Positions 37,522-46,613 of a stretch of 64,000 nt of DNA are shown here, piece by piece. The stretch is from positions 1 to 64,000 of the forward strand of contig JANXAZ010000010.1 in the NCBI GenBank assembly GCA_025062095.1, written 5' to 3'. The stretch is from Geminicoccaceae bacterium (GTDB lineage Bacteria > Pseudomonadota > Alphaproteobacteria > Geminicoccales > Geminicoccaceae). Under the pieces are notes generated by a model, which was given only the letters and a program-made list of their open reading frames with translations, was not told where the DNA came from and made no database searches. The position numbers were made by a program, and so were the translations under genes. The first letter of the stretch is position 1; every line of letters starts with the position of its first letter.

Positions 37522-38109
37522 TTGCCCTGGGACCCCAAGTCCGACGAAGTCACTGCCTCCTCGATCTCTGAGGCCGATCGCAGGTGCGAACCGACGTCTT
37601 CCCGGACCGTCGACGAAGAGGTCCTGGAGCACGTCTCGGCTCTGCGGCGATACGCCTTGTTGTTGATCGGCGATCCCGACGAGGCCGACGATCTCGTGCA
37701 GGAAACCCTCGTGCGCGTGATCGCCCAGACCCGTTCGTGGAAACAGGTCCGGGACCTGCGCGCCTATCTGTTCACGACCCTCCACAACGTCTTCGTCGAC
37801 GGCCATCGCCGCCGCCGCGTCCGGCCCAGCGAGGTTCCGATCGAGACGGTGATCGCCGACCTTTTGGCCCCGCCGCGCCAGCAGGACTGGATGGAGCTGC
37901 GGGATCTCGTCGCCGCGCTGCGGCTGTTGCCCAAAGAGCAACGCGAGGTCGTGCTCCTCGTCGGGCTCGAAGGGATGAGCTACCTCGAAGCGGCAAACGT
38001 GCTACAAGTTCCGCTCGGGACGGTGATGTCGCGTTTGTCGCGCGGTCGCGAGGCGTTGCGACGCCTCGTGAGCCAGGGCGGCGCGGCGAGGCTGCGGGTC
38101 GTCAAATGA
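37522..38109 (+). CDS. ECF-type RNA polymerase sigma factor
   Basis: The 195-residue protein has an extra N-terminal tail of about 30 residues, sigma region 2 (ALLLIGDPDEADDLVQETLVRV near 45-66), a linker, and region 4 (LPKEQREVVLLVGLEGMSYLEAA near 131, VPLGTVMSRLSRG near 162). It directs RNA polymerase to a specific stress regulon. TTG at 37522 has GGAGG 7 bases upstream. The stop overlaps the start of the anti-sigma gene (ATGA). The ECF subgroup and promoter are not determined. Confidence 0.92.
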   Translation: MPWDPKSDEVTASSISEADRRCEPTSSRTVDEEVLEHVSALRRYALLLIGDPDEADDLVQETLVRVIAQTRSWKQVRDLRAYLFTTLHNVFVDGHRRRRVRPSEVPIETVIADLLAPPRQQDWMELRDLVAALRLLPKEQREVVLLVGLEGMSYLEAANVLQVPLGTVMSRLSRGREALRRLVSQGGAARLRVVK

Positions 38110-39089
38110 AGAACGCCCAGGGCGCGTGGACGCGGTCGGGGATCGACGAAGGCGAGCTCCACGCTTTCGTCGACGGTCGCTTGACGGGAGAGCGACGCGC
38201 CGCCGTTCTCGCGCACTTGTTGCTGCACAGCGGCGATCGCGAACGGGTCGAGGCCTATCGCCGTCAGCTCGCCGGCCTCGCGCGCATCCGCGCGGGCCTC
38301 GACCGCTACGGCGAGGGCTTCGCCCCGGAGTTGCAGCGCGCCCTGGTCGAACGGATCGCCGGCGCGCGGCGTCATCAGCGGTGGTTGCGCCTGTGCTCTC
38401 TCGGGCTCGCCGCGGGTCTTCTGTTCGGCATCGGCGTGTGGACCGTGCGGGAATGGGCGATCCCGAGCAGTCGCCTGGTCGCGAACGTGTTCGAGCCGGA
38501 TTTCCCCGCGCCCGAGTTTCCTTTCGGCGACGCCTTCGGTCGCGAGGAGCGGCGCGTCGACGGGGATCGCGAACATTCGCTCGCCTGGTTCGCGAGCCAT
38601 CTCCGCGACCAGACGCTCGAGATCCCGGATCTGCGCGAACTCGGCCTCGTCCCCGTGGGCGGACAGGTATTGGACCGGGCGCGCACGCCCGCGGTGCGGC
38701 TGGCCTGGTCCGACGGGCAGGGCGGGATCATCGATCTCTACGTCGGCGTGGTCGCCTCCGATGCCGATCAGGCCTTCACCATGGTCGGCGACAGCCGCGT
38801 GGCGCTCCATTGGCGTCGCGGCCGCCTCGTGTTCGCCCTCGTGGGACCGGCGGGCAGCCCGCATCTGCTGCAGGCGGTGCAATCCGTCCTGCGCGGGATC
38901 GACAAGCCAGCGGGGCGCGCCGTGCCGGCGGGCGAGGCCGGTCGCGCGGCCGAAGAGCCGCGCCCGATCCGGGCGGTGGTCGAGCCCGAGGCCGGCGCCA
39001 ATCCGCCCGCCCTCGAGCGCCCCGCGCCTTCCGCCCCCGCGGTCGAGCCCGCCACGGTCAAAGGAGCGGTACCGGCCAAGACGCTCTGA
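38106..39089 (+). CDS. Membrane anti-sigma factor
   Basis: The 327-residue protein begins with the anti-sigma domain hallmark DEGELHAFVDGRLTGERRAAVLAHLLLHSGDRERV (start near residue 13), which should bind the sigma factor encoded just before. One membrane helix (LCSLGLAAGLLFGIGVW, about 98-115) follows. The periplasmic part (about 130-270) is beta-rich, and the C-terminal 50 residues are Pro/Ala/Glu-rich and disordered. No zinc-binding HxxxCxxC is present, so it is not a ZAS redox type. Start and stop arrangement implies translational coupling with the sigma gene. Confidence 0.88.
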   Translation: MKNAQGAWTRSGIDEGELHAFVDGRLTGERRAAVLAHLLLHSGDRERVEAYRRQLAGLARIRAGLDRYGEGFAPELQRALVERIAGARRHQRWLRLCSLGLAAGLLFGIGVWTVREWAIPSSRLVANVFEPDFPAPEFPFGDAFGREERRVDGDREHSLAWFASHLRDQTLEIPDLRELGLVPVGGQVLDRARTPAVRLAWSDGQGGIIDLYVGVVASDADQAFTMVGDSRVALHWRRGRLVFALVGPAGSPHLLQAVQSVLRGIDKPAGRAVPAGEAGRAAEEPRPIRAVVEPEAGANPPALERPAPSAPAVEPATVKGAVPAKTL

Positions 39090-39098
39090 GCCTCGCCC

Positions 39099-39863
39099 TC
39101 ACCCGCGGAGCTCGGCGAGCAGCCGGCGCATCGCGGTCTCGATCAGGAGCACGTCGTAGGCCAGGCAGAGGAAACGATAGCCGCGGGCGAGAAGATCCCG
39201 GGCCCGCTCGGCCGTGGACGCGAGCCCGCCCAACACGATGCCCGCGGCCAGGATCCCGCGCTCGGCTTCGGCCACCGCGGCGAGGAATTCGGGATCCTCG
39301 AACGCTCCCGGCTTGCCGAGGCTCGTCGAGAGATCGTAAGGCGCGATGATCGCCGCGTCGATGCCCGCCGTGGCCGCGATCGCGTCGATCGCGCGCACGG
39401 CCTCGATGTGCTCGACGAGCAGGATCGCGAGCACGGCCTCGTCCGCCGAGCCGCTGTAGGCGAAGGCATCGAGCCCCCAGCGCGAGGGGGCGTAAAACGG
39501 GCCCCATCCGCGCTCGCCGGAAGGCGGGTACCGGCAGGCGGCGACCGCCCGTCGCGCATCCTCGGCCGAGCGGATCAAGGGAAAGACGATCCCGAGCGCC
39601 CCGGCATCGAGTAGAGGTTTGGCGAGCCAAGGCAGGTTCCAGGGAACGCGCGCCAGAGGCACGCAAGAGGAGACCGCCGTCGCGGTGATCATCGCCTGCG
39701 CGGTCTCGGGCGAAACGGGCCCGTGCTCGCAGTCGACGATCAGAAAATCGAAGCCGCAGCCGGCGAGGATCTGGACGAAGGGCGGGGAGGGGAGCGAAAC
39801 GAAGGTACCGAAGACCGGCTCGCCGCGGGCGAGCTTCTCCTTGAGCGGATTGCGCAGCCGCAT
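39099..39863 (-). CDS. HpcH/HpaI family aldolase
   Basis: A 254-residue class II pyruvate aldolase of the HpcH/HpaI family. Motifs are GTFVSLPSPPFVQILAGCGFDFLIVDCEHGP near residues 19-49 (acid-base His and metal Glu region), AGALGIVFPLIRS near 90, EHIEAVRAIDAI near 150, and APYDLSTSLG near 175 where relatives usually have GPNDLS. It would cleave or form 2-keto-3-deoxy or 4-hydroxy-2-oxo acids. ATG at 39863 has GGAGG 7 bases upstream. It is separated by 500 bases from the ABC operon behind it. Confidence 0.9.
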   Translation of the reverse strand: MRLRNPLKEKLARGEPVFGTFVSLPSPPFVQILAGCGFDFLIVDCEHGPVSPETAQAMITATAVSSCVPLARVPWNLPWLAKPLLDAGALGIVFPLIRSAEDARRAVAACRYPPSGERGWGPFYAPSRWGLDAFAYSGSADEAVLAILLVEHIEAVRAIDAIAATAGIDAAIIAPYDLSTSLGKPGAFEDPEFLAAVAEAERGILAAGIVLGGLASTAERARDLLARGYRFLCLAYDVLLIETAMRRLLAELRG

Positions 39864-40364
39864 CCTCGCGCCTCCCCCGTGCTCGCGCCCCGAGCCTGGC
39901 TTCGGCGGTCGCTGCCGGCAAGAGCCGAAACGTCCGCGAGCGAAGGGAACCCCGGGCTCTGCTCGGGTCGATGCGCCGCGCGCGAAGGCACCTCTGCCTG
40001 TGCGGCGAACGGCGTCGGAGACTCCGGAGAGCCACCGGAGGCCGGGACCCGGGCGCGCCGAACCACCGGGTGCCGCGGTCTTTCCGAGCGGCGGGCGCAC
40101 GGCAGCACGGTGCTCCGCGCGAGCATCGAAAGCTCCCGGGCCGATCGGGGAAGGGCGGAAGTCGAGGCCGGCCCGAGGGCGCATCGACCTCCGCTCGGAA
40201 CACGAACCGACCGGCGAGCGCCGCGGGCCCTCGTGCTCCGCACGCTGCCGAGCGCCGGTCGCCTCGGGGCTCGCGAATCGAGGGGCTTCGGGCGACGCCT
40301 CTTCTCGTCGGAGCGGCGGCGCAGACGCCCGAGGGGATCGCGTTCGGATGGAGCCGTCGCGGTC
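39864..40364. other. Intergenic region, 501 bases
   Basis: Open frames here are Arg/Ser/Pro-rich artefacts, and I see no gene. It should contain the aldolase promoter on the minus strand and the end of the ABC operon. A hairpin CTCCGG/CCGGAG occurs at 40022-40040. No tRNA or other RNA motif was recognised. Confidence 0.45.
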
Positions 40365-41453
40365 TCAGGACGTCTTGTCGGCCGGCTCGAGGAGATCCTC
40401 CACCGTCCAGGCGAACCGCTCGCCCGCCCATTTCGAGAGCTTGAACGCCCAGCCGTCGAGGCGGGCGGAAAGCTCGCGGGCGCGTTCGACCGCGGGCTTG
40501 GCATTGGCCGCCGGCTCGCCGGGCAGCGCTTCGCCGGTGAAGACCGCGAAGCGGACCCAGAAGCTCGCATCGTCCCCTTCGCCCTCCTTGTGCAGGCGGG
40601 CTTCGAGGACGATCCCGTCGACCGTCTCGAAGCGGGCGCGGGGCGCGTCTTCCGCGAACGGCACCTTGGCGGCGGCGCGCACGTCTTGCAGCGAAAGTCC
40701 GGAAAGGGCATCCGCCAGCCGTTCCACGCGGTTGGGATCGGCTTTGCGTCCCGCCGGCACCGGCTCGAGCGCGAAGTCGGTCGCCTCGCGGCTCGTGCGC
40801 CGAATCGCGAGCCGATCCTCGCGGTCCGGGCGCAAGACGACGCGGGCGATCTGGGTGCGCGGCAGGTCGACGATCTGCCGATCGATCCAATCCAGCGGCT
40901 CCTCCGGCACCTCGATCCGGCGATCGAGCAGCCAGGCGCGCGAATCCTCCGCGCGGCGCACGTACACGCCGCCGCGTCCGGGCCCGAACAGGCCGTAGCG
41001 CGTCTTTCCGACGTAAAGACGGGCGATGGTCTCGCCCCGGCCGTCGACGAGAACGAGCTCTTTGGACCGCGACTTGCCGCCGTCCGGGCGCGGCGTGCCC
41101 GGTTCGTCGAGCTCGAGCCGGTTCCACCGCTCCGGCCGATCGGTCTTGGCCTCGAGCAGCCGCGCGGTCACCAGGCTGCGGGCGAGGCTCTGGACCTTGC
41201 CGGGATCGACGGGATAGCCGTCGAGTTCGTCGATGGTCCAGCCGCGCTCGGTCCGCCGCACCGTCGCCGTCTTGTCCTCGTAGCGGACGCGGATGGACGC
41301 GACTTCGCCGATGCGTTCGGCGAGACCCGGGAAGAGGGGTTCGTCGTAGACGACGGTGGTGACCGGAACGTCGCGGGTGATGATGGCGTGCGCGGCGAGC
41401 GCGACCGCGCCGAGCGTCACGCTGGCGAGCACCAACAGGCCCTTGGGCGACAC
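40365..41453 (-). CDS. DUF4340 protein of a Gld-like ABC system
   Basis: The 362-residue protein has one N-terminal membrane helix (LLVLASVTLGAVALAAHAI) and a periplasmic region made of two DUF4340-like repeats: a first with ASIRVRYEDKTATVRRTERGWTIDELDGYPVD near residue 52 and a second with IARVVLRPDREDRLAIRRT near 203. DUF4340 proteins accompany GldG and are thought to bind or process something at the membrane surface. GTG at 41453 has GGGGAGG upstream. It lies 15 bases after the gldG-like gene. Confidence 0.88.
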   Translation of the reverse strand: MSPKGLLVLASVTLGAVALAAHAIITRDVPVTTVVYDEPLFPGLAERIGEVASIRVRYEDKTATVRRTERGWTIDELDGYPVDPGKVQSLARSLVTARLLEAKTDRPERWNRLELDEPGTPRPDGGKSRSKELVLVDGRGETIARLYVGKTRYGLFGPGRGGVYVRRAEDSRAWLLDRRIEVPEEPLDWIDRQIVDLPRTQIARVVLRPDREDRLAIRRTSREATDFALEPVPAGRKADPNRVERLADALSGLSLQDVRAAAKVPFAEDAPRARFETVDGIVLEARLHKEGEGDDASFWVRFAVFTGEALPGEPAANAKPAVERARELSARLDGWAFKLSKWAGERFAWTVEDLLEPADKTS

Positions 41454-41468
41454 CCGTACCTCCCCTTC

Positions 41469-43328
41469 TCAAGCGGTGGCGAACCGGCGCTGCCAGCGCG
41501 CGCGGCGGACGAGCGCCACGACGATGCCGACGAGCGCGACGAGGGCGGGAACGAGGACGATGCCCGAAAGCCGCAGCCGGTCGCGCAAGGTCTCGATGTC
41601 CCGCCGCAGAGCGTATTGGACGTCGCGCAGCTCGCGTCGCGTGTCCAAGAGCTGCACCCTGAGCGCGTCGATCTCCGCCCGCTGCTCGGCGGTGACGAGG
41701 GCAGCGGCGTCCTCGGCGCGTTTGACCTCGAGCGAAGCGAGCTTGTCCTGCAGGCTCTTGAGCCGATCCAAGAGCTCTTGCTCCTTGGCCCGGTAGGCCG
41801 CCTCCGCCGCGCGTCGGATCTCCTCCACGCGCACGAAGGGACGCAAAGTGACCTCGCGACCGCGCAGCCCGCCCAGCGCCGAGGCCCCGGCCAGATAATC
41901 GAGGGCATTGGCGACGAAATCGGCGTTGTCGGCCACCGGGATCAAAACCTGCTGCCCGAGCAGCGCCTGGCTCGCGAGCCAGGCCCGATCTTCGAGGAGA
42001 TCGGTGTCGGCGACGAGCACGATCGCCGCCGGCGCTTTCGATTCGCGCAGACGCTCCGCCGGCTCGCCGACCCCTTCGGGCAGCTGATCCGGCCAGGCCG
42101 ACTTGAGGGTGCCGGTCAGACGCGCGGCGAGGAGGTACTGCTCTCCTTCCGGCTTGAAGCCGCGCAGAAGCGAGAAGGGATCGGGGAAGGCCGCCACCTT
42201 GGCTGTCTCCACGAGCGCGCTTTCCGGGCTCGAGCGGACGAGGGGAACGAGCTCGATCGTCGCCCCTTCGCGCTTCCGGATCGCGCCCGCGGTCATGAAG
42301 GTGAGACGGTTGAGCTCCGCGGTGATCGGATCGGCACGGTTGAAGGCGCTGCGGTCGTAGGCCAACCAAGCGAGATAATCGACGATCTGTTGGCGTCCGC
42401 CCGCCGGATACTGCACCTGGCGCGCCGCCCGGCGGTCGGCGACGAAGCGGTCGGCGACGATCTCAACGCCCCAGGTTTCCAGGAGTTTGCCGAGGGAGGA
42501 GGCTTGCGCGCCCACGGGTGGCACGCGCGAGCGCATCGCCGCCGCCTCCGAATGGGGATCGAGGAAAGCGAGGAGTTTGCCGCCCCGCAGCACGAACTGG
42601 TCGATGGCGAAGAGAGTCTTGTCCGAGAGACGATTGGGATGCACCAGCATCACGATCTGCACGTCGGCATCGAACTTCTCGATGTCGCCCGCCATGTAGC
42701 GGATCGTGAAGAACTGGCGCAGCTGCTCGTAGACTTGCCACGACCGGAACTGGTTGACGGGGTCGCCGGTCATCGGCAACCCCGAGATCAGAGCGACGAC
42801 CGGTTTTTCGGGATTGGCGAGGTTGTAGACCAGCCGCGTGAGATCGTACTCGAGGAACCGCTCGCGCTCGGGGGAGAGCAGCGGAATGACGTCGACGTCG
42901 TCGGTGCCGTTGGTCCCGGCGATGCCCAGATAGCCGGTCTGGCCGCCTTCGAGCGCGATCGCCTGCAGACCGAAGCCGACCGCCCGGTCCTCCTCGACCG
43001 AGAAGGGCTCGGGATCGACGAGTTCGAGGGTGATCTTGCCGTTGCTCGCCACGACGTAGGCTTTCAACAGGTCGCGCACGCGGTCGGCGTAGGAAGCGAG
43101 CAGCGGATTGGCCTCGCGCACGCCGCGCGAGACGTAGAGCCGAAGGGTGATCGGCTCTTTCATGTTGGCGAGCAGATCGAGCGTCGGCTTGGACAGGGTG
43201 TATTGGCTCTTCTCGGTCAGATCGAGCTTGAAGCCGCGCAAGGTCAACGTCGCCCAAGCAGTGGTCGCGACCAGCAGCACGGCGGTGAGGAGAAGGCCGA
43301 GGATCGCGAGCGTGCGGCGATCGGTCAT
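41469..43328 (-). CDS. GldG-like ABC-type auxiliary transport protein
   Basis: A 619-residue protein with an N-terminal helix (AILGLLLTAVLLVATTAWA), a large periplasmic region of the ABC_transp_aux/GldG family (KYQLSKPTLDL-like QYTLSKPTLDLLANMKEPITLRLY start near residue 45, ISGLPMTGD near 188, GGKLLAFLDPHSEA near 250), a coiled coil (about 510-570) and a C-terminal helix. Such proteins partner with a GldA ATPase and GldF permease. It also resembles components of other export systems. Spacing to the permease gene is 12 bases. Confidence 0.88.
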   Translation of the reverse strand: MTDRRTLAILGLLLTAVLLVATTAWATLTLRGFKLDLTEKSQYTLSKPTLDLLANMKEPITLRLYVSRGVREANPLLASYADRVRDLLKAYVVASNGKITLELVDPEPFSVEEDRAVGFGLQAIALEGGQTGYLGIAGTNGTDDVDVIPLLSPERERFLEYDLTRLVYNLANPEKPVVALISGLPMTGDPVNQFRSWQVYEQLRQFFTIRYMAGDIEKFDADVQIVMLVHPNRLSDKTLFAIDQFVLRGGKLLAFLDPHSEAAAMRSRVPPVGAQASSLGKLLETWGVEIVADRFVADRRAARQVQYPAGGRQQIVDYLAWLAYDRSAFNRADPITAELNRLTFMTAGAIRKREGATIELVPLVRSSPESALVETAKVAAFPDPFSLLRGFKPEGEQYLLAARLTGTLKSAWPDQLPEGVGEPAERLRESKAPAAIVLVADTDLLEDRAWLASQALLGQQVLIPVADNADFVANALDYLAGASALGGLRGREVTLRPFVRVEEIRRAAEAAYRAKEQELLDRLKSLQDKLASLEVKRAEDAAALVTAEQRAEIDALRVQLLDTRRELRDVQYALRRDIETLRDRLRLSGIVLVPALVALVGIVVALVRRARWQRRFATA

Positions 43329-43340
43329 CGTCTCGACTCC

Positions 43341-44075
43341 TTACGCCGCTTTTTCGAGTTCGACGATGAGCGTGTTGACGATCAGACAACACGCGACGAG
43401 CGTGACGAGATACACGGCGGTGGCCGCGCTGACCACGCCCTTCATGAGCTCGTTGAAATGGGTGAGGAGGCTGAAGCTCGCGACGATGTCGACGACCACG
43501 GGGGGCGCCCAGGGTTTGAAGGCCGCGAGCACGAGATCCACGCCGCTCATGAGGAAGAGGAAGCAGATCGCGGCTCCGAGCACGAAGGCGATGACCTGGT
43601 TCTTGGTGAGCGCGGAAGCGCACGCGCCGATGGCGATGAAGGCGCCGGCGATCGCCCAAGAGCCGAGATAAGAGGCGAGGATCACGCCGTTGTCGGGTTC
43701 GCCCAGATAGTTGACGATGATCCAGAAAGGAAAGGTCAAGGCGAGGGCGATGCCGGTGAAGATCCAAGCGGCCAAGAACTTGCCGAGCACGATCTCGAAG
43801 GTGGACGCCGGTAGGGTGAGCAAGAGCTCGATCGTGCCGGTCCGTCGTTCCTCTGCCCAGAGGCGCATGGCCACCGCCGGCACGAGGAAGAGGTAGAGCC
43901 ACGGATGGAACACGAAAAAGCTCTCGAGATCGGCCTGGCCGCGCTCGAAGAAACCGCCGACGAAGAAGGTGAAGGCCCCGGCGAGCGCGAGGAAGATGAC
44001 GATGAACACGTAGGCCAGCGGTGTCGCGAAATAGGCCGCGAGCTCGCGCCGCATCACGGTGCGTACGACGTCCAT
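43341..44075 (-). CDS. ABC-2 type permease (GldF-like)
   Basis: A 244-residue inner-membrane protein with six helices; TVMRRELAAYFATPLAYVFIVIFLALAG opens the first and RLWAEERRTGTIELLLTLP near 70 is the cytoplasmic loop typical of ABC-2 permeases. It forms the channel with the ATPase encoded upstream. Genes GldA-F-G and DUF4340 follow one another on the minus strand. The substrate is unknown; in Bacteroidetes the related genes support gliding, which this bacterium is unlikely to do. Confidence 0.9.
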   Translation of the reverse strand: MDVVRTVMRRELAAYFATPLAYVFIVIFLALAGAFTFFVGGFFERGQADLESFFVFHPWLYLFLVPAVAMRLWAEERRTGTIELLLTLPASTFEIVLGKFLAAWIFTGIALALTFPFWIIVNYLGEPDNGVILASYLGSWAIAGAFIAIGACASALTKNQVIAFVLGAAICFLFLMSGVDLVLAAFKPWAPPVVVDIVASFSLLTHFNELMKGVVSAATAVYLVTLVACCLIVNTLIVELEKAA

Positions 44076-44088
44076 CGCAGACCCCCGT

Positions 44089-45039
44089 TCACGTCGCTGC
44101 GTTCGCGGTGAGGGCGCGGAACACCTCGTCGAGTCGCCCGCGCTCGACCGCGAAGCGCTCGACGCGGATACCGCGCGCGTGCAAGAGCTGGCTCACCGTG
44201 GCGCCGATGTCGGCGCCGTTGGTGGGCAGGACCAGAAGGGTGGCCACTCCGTCGACCTCTTCGACGCGCCGGACTTCGCGCACCGTGTTGAGGGTGCGCA
44301 GCGCGGTCGCCGCTTCCTCGGCGCGCTCGCGGTCGATCGTCACGCGCACCGCGTTGTGGTTGGGAGCGCGGCGTTCGAGCTCTTCCGGGGTCGCGTCGGC
44401 GACGATGCGGCCGCGGGCGATGATCACCGCGCGGTCGCACACCGCATCGACCTCCTCCAGGATGTGGGTGGAGACGATGATCGCCTTCTCCGCGCTCATC
44501 GCTTTGATGAGCTTGCGCACCTCGTGCTTCTGGTTGGGATCGAGCCCGTCGGTGGGCTCGTCGAGCACGAGAACCGGGGGATCGTGCAGGATCGCCTGAG
44601 CGAGCCCGACGCGGCGGCGGAAGCCCTTGGACAGCGTATCGATCGGGCGGTGCGCGACTTCCTCGAGGCTCGTGAGCTCGATCGCGCGCGCGATCTTGCG
44701 CTCGAGTTCCTTGCCCTCGAGCCCGCGCATCCCGCCCACGAAGCGCAAGAGCGCCAAGGGGCTCATGTCGGCGTACAGGGGGGCTCCCTCGGGCAAATAG
44801 CCGATGCGCTTTTTGACCTCGCGCGCCCGTTCGACGACATCGAAACCCATGACCTTGGCGGTGCCGGAAGTCGGCAAGAGGTAGCCGGTGAGCATCCGCA
44901 TGGTCGTCGACTTGCCGGCCCCGTTGGGCCCGAGAAAGCCCAAGACCTCCCCGCGGCCGACCGAGAAGCTCACCTCTTCTACGGCGCGCACGTCGCCGAA
45001 CCGCTTGGTCAGCCGCTCGAGCCTGACCATCTCCTGCAC
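44089..45039 (-). CDS. ABC transporter ATP-binding protein (GldA-like)
   Basis: A 316-residue ATPase with Walker A GPNGAGKST near residue 35, signature LSKGFRRRVGLAQAIL near 133, Walker B VLVLDEPTDGLDP near 153 and switch His in STHILEEVD near 187, then a C-terminal extension of about 90 residues typical of ABC-2 ATPases. GTG at 45039 is chosen because GGAGGAGAG lies at good spacing; ATG at 45030 would have a ribosome site directly touching it. It leads the four-gene operon. Confidence 0.93.
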   Translation of the reverse strand: MQEMVRLERLTKRFGDVRAVEEVSFSVGRGEVLGFLGPNGAGKSTTMRMLTGYLLPTSGTAKVMGFDVVERAREVKKRIGYLPEGAPLYADMSPLALLRFVGGMRGLEGKELERKIARAIELTSLEEVAHRPIDTLSKGFRRRVGLAQAILHDPPVLVLDEPTDGLDPNQKHEVRKLIKAMSAEKAIIVSTHILEEVDAVCDRAVIIARGRIVADATPEELERRAPNHNAVRVTIDRERAEEAATALRTLNTVREVRRVEEVDGVATLLVLPTNGADIGATVSQLLHARGIRVERFAVERGRLDEVFRALTANAAT

Positions 45040-45162
45040 GGTTACTCTCCTCCCGGGACTTGGGCGAGCCGAGGGCACACCGGCCCCTCGGGGAGCGCTT
45101 TCGGCGCGCGGCCGCGGATATGGACCGACGCCCCGCGGCTTTCAAGCCGAGCACCCGCCCCC

Positions 45163-45176
45163 TTGATCTGGATCAA
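45163..45176. promoter_or_regulatory. FNR/Anr-type binding site upstream of hemN
   Basis: TTGATCTGGATCAA matches the FNR consensus TTGAT-N4-ATCAA exactly. A TAACGA hexamer at 45199-45204 sits where a -10 would be if transcription starts near 45211, placing the site centre at about -41.5, the classic class II activator position. It would switch on the anaerobic coproporphyrinogen oxidase at low oxygen. The same box lies about 120 bases upstream of the divergent ABC operon. Confidence 0.88.
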
Positions 45177-45227
45177 GGCGGCGCCCGGCGCGCGACCCTA
45201 ACGAGCGTGCGAAGCGGAGGTTTCCCC

Positions 45228-46580
45228 GTGCGTCCGGAGCTCGTCCGTCTGTTCGAAGCGGCGCGCGTGCCTCGCTACACGAGCTATCCCACCGTGCCGC
45301 ACTTCAGCCCGGCGATCGGTCCCGCCGAGCACGCCGCTTGGCTGCAGGCCGTCCCCGAAGACCGGCCGGTCTCGCTCTACCTCCACGTTCCCTATTGCCA
45401 CAGCCTCTGCTGGTACTGCGGCTGTACCACCGCGGTGAGCGCGGATCCCGCCCGCCCGCGCGCCTATGCGGCGCTCCTCGAGGCCGAACTCGAGCTCGTC
45501 GCGGCTCTGCTGCCGGGACGGCTCGCGCTCGCGCATCTGCACTTCGGCGGCGGCACGCCCACCTCGATCGGCCCGGAAGCCTTTCGCAGGCTCCTGAGGC
45601 GCATCGGCGAGCGCTTCTCGATCCTGCCCGAGGCCGAAAAAGCGGTCGAGATCGACCCCCGTTTTCTTTCGGCCGAGATGATCGAGGTTCTGGCCGAAAC
45701 CGGCATCGATCGAGCGAGCCTGGGCGTCCAGTCCTTCGAACCGGCCGTGCAGAAGGCGATCAACCGCATCCAACCGATCGACCGCACGCTCGCCGCGATC
45801 GAAGATTTGCGCGCGGCGGGAATCCGCCGGATCAACGTCGATCTGCTCTACGGCCTGCCGCACCAGACGGTCGACGGGTGTCGGGCGACGGTGCGCGCGC
45901 TTTTGCCGGTAGCGCCCGACCGCTTCGCCATCTTCGGCTATGCACACCTGCCCGCCCTCAAAAAACACCAGCGGCTGATCCGCACGGAGGACCTGCCCGA
46001 TGCGCCCGCGCGCGTCGCCCAGTTCGAGGCGATGGCCGAAGAGCTCGAAGCGGCGGGCTACGTGCCGATCGGGCTCGATCATTTCGCCCGCCCCGACGAC
46101 GCGCTCGCGAAAGCCGCGCGCTCGGGCGCGTTGCGACGCAATTTCCAGGGCTATACGACCGATACCGCCGAAACGCTGATCGGGCTCGGCGCCTCGGCGA
46201 TCTCGAGCTTCGCGGACGGCTACGCTCAGAACCTCCACGAGCTCGTGCGCTGGCGCGAATCGGTACGCGCGGGGCGGCTGCCCACCGCGCGCGGGATCCG
46301 GCTTTCGGCGCGCGACCGTCTCGAGCGCGCCATCATCGAGGCGATCATGTGCTTCGGCCGCGTCGACCTCGCGGAGATCGCCGCGCGCTTCGGGGTCGAC
46401 GGGGAAATCCCGATCGCCGCACCCGACCGGCTCGCGGAGCTCGAACGCCTCGGCGTCGTGATCCGCGAGGGCACGCGCCTGCGCGTGCCCGTCGAACATC
46501 GTCCGCTTCTGCGCGTCGTGGCCTCGTGCTTCGACCGCTATCTCGAACCCGGGATCGCGCGTCACGCGCTCGCCGTCTGA
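45228..46580 (+). CDS. hemN: Oxygen-independent coproporphyrinogen III oxidase HemN
   Basis: The 450-residue radical SAM enzyme converts coproporphyrinogen III to protoporphyrinogen IX without oxygen. The cluster motif CHSLCWYC lies near residues 56-63 inside YLHVPYCHSLCWYCGC, GGGTPTSIG is near 108, and the HemN C-terminal domain is present. GTG at 45228 has GGAGG 7 bases upstream. An exact FNR site with a suitable -10 lies in front, so it should be induced at low oxygen. The oxygen-dependent HemF is not in the window. Confidence 0.96.
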   Translation: MRPELVRLFEAARVPRYTSYPTVPHFSPAIGPAEHAAWLQAVPEDRPVSLYLHVPYCHSLCWYCGCTTAVSADPARPRAYAALLEAELELVAALLPGRLALAHLHFGGGTPTSIGPEAFRRLLRRIGERFSILPEAEKAVEIDPRFLSAEMIEVLAETGIDRASLGVQSFEPAVQKAINRIQPIDRTLAAIEDLRAAGIRRINVDLLYGLPHQTVDGCRATVRALLPVAPDRFAIFGYAHLPALKKHQRLIRTEDLPDAPARVAQFEAMAEELEAAGYVPIGLDHFARPDDALAKAARSGALRRNFQGYTTDTAETLIGLGASAISSFADGYAQNLHELVRWRESVRAGRLPTARGIRLSARDRLERAIIEAIMCFGRVDLAEIAARFGVDGEIPIAAPDRLAELERLGVVIREGTRLRVPVEHRPLLRVVASCFDRYLEPGIARHALAV

Positions 46581-46613
46581 AGCATCCGTCCCGCAGCGCG
46601 AACCGAGGCGGCG

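Noticed and set aside
39723-43814. Long open frame of over 1300 codons on the plus strand
   Set aside because: It runs antisense to the GldG, permease and DUF4340 genes, which have clear family matches and start sites. High GC and codon bias in third positions keep the antisense frame open. Its residue content is Arg/Gly/Asp/Glu-heavy and not protein-like.
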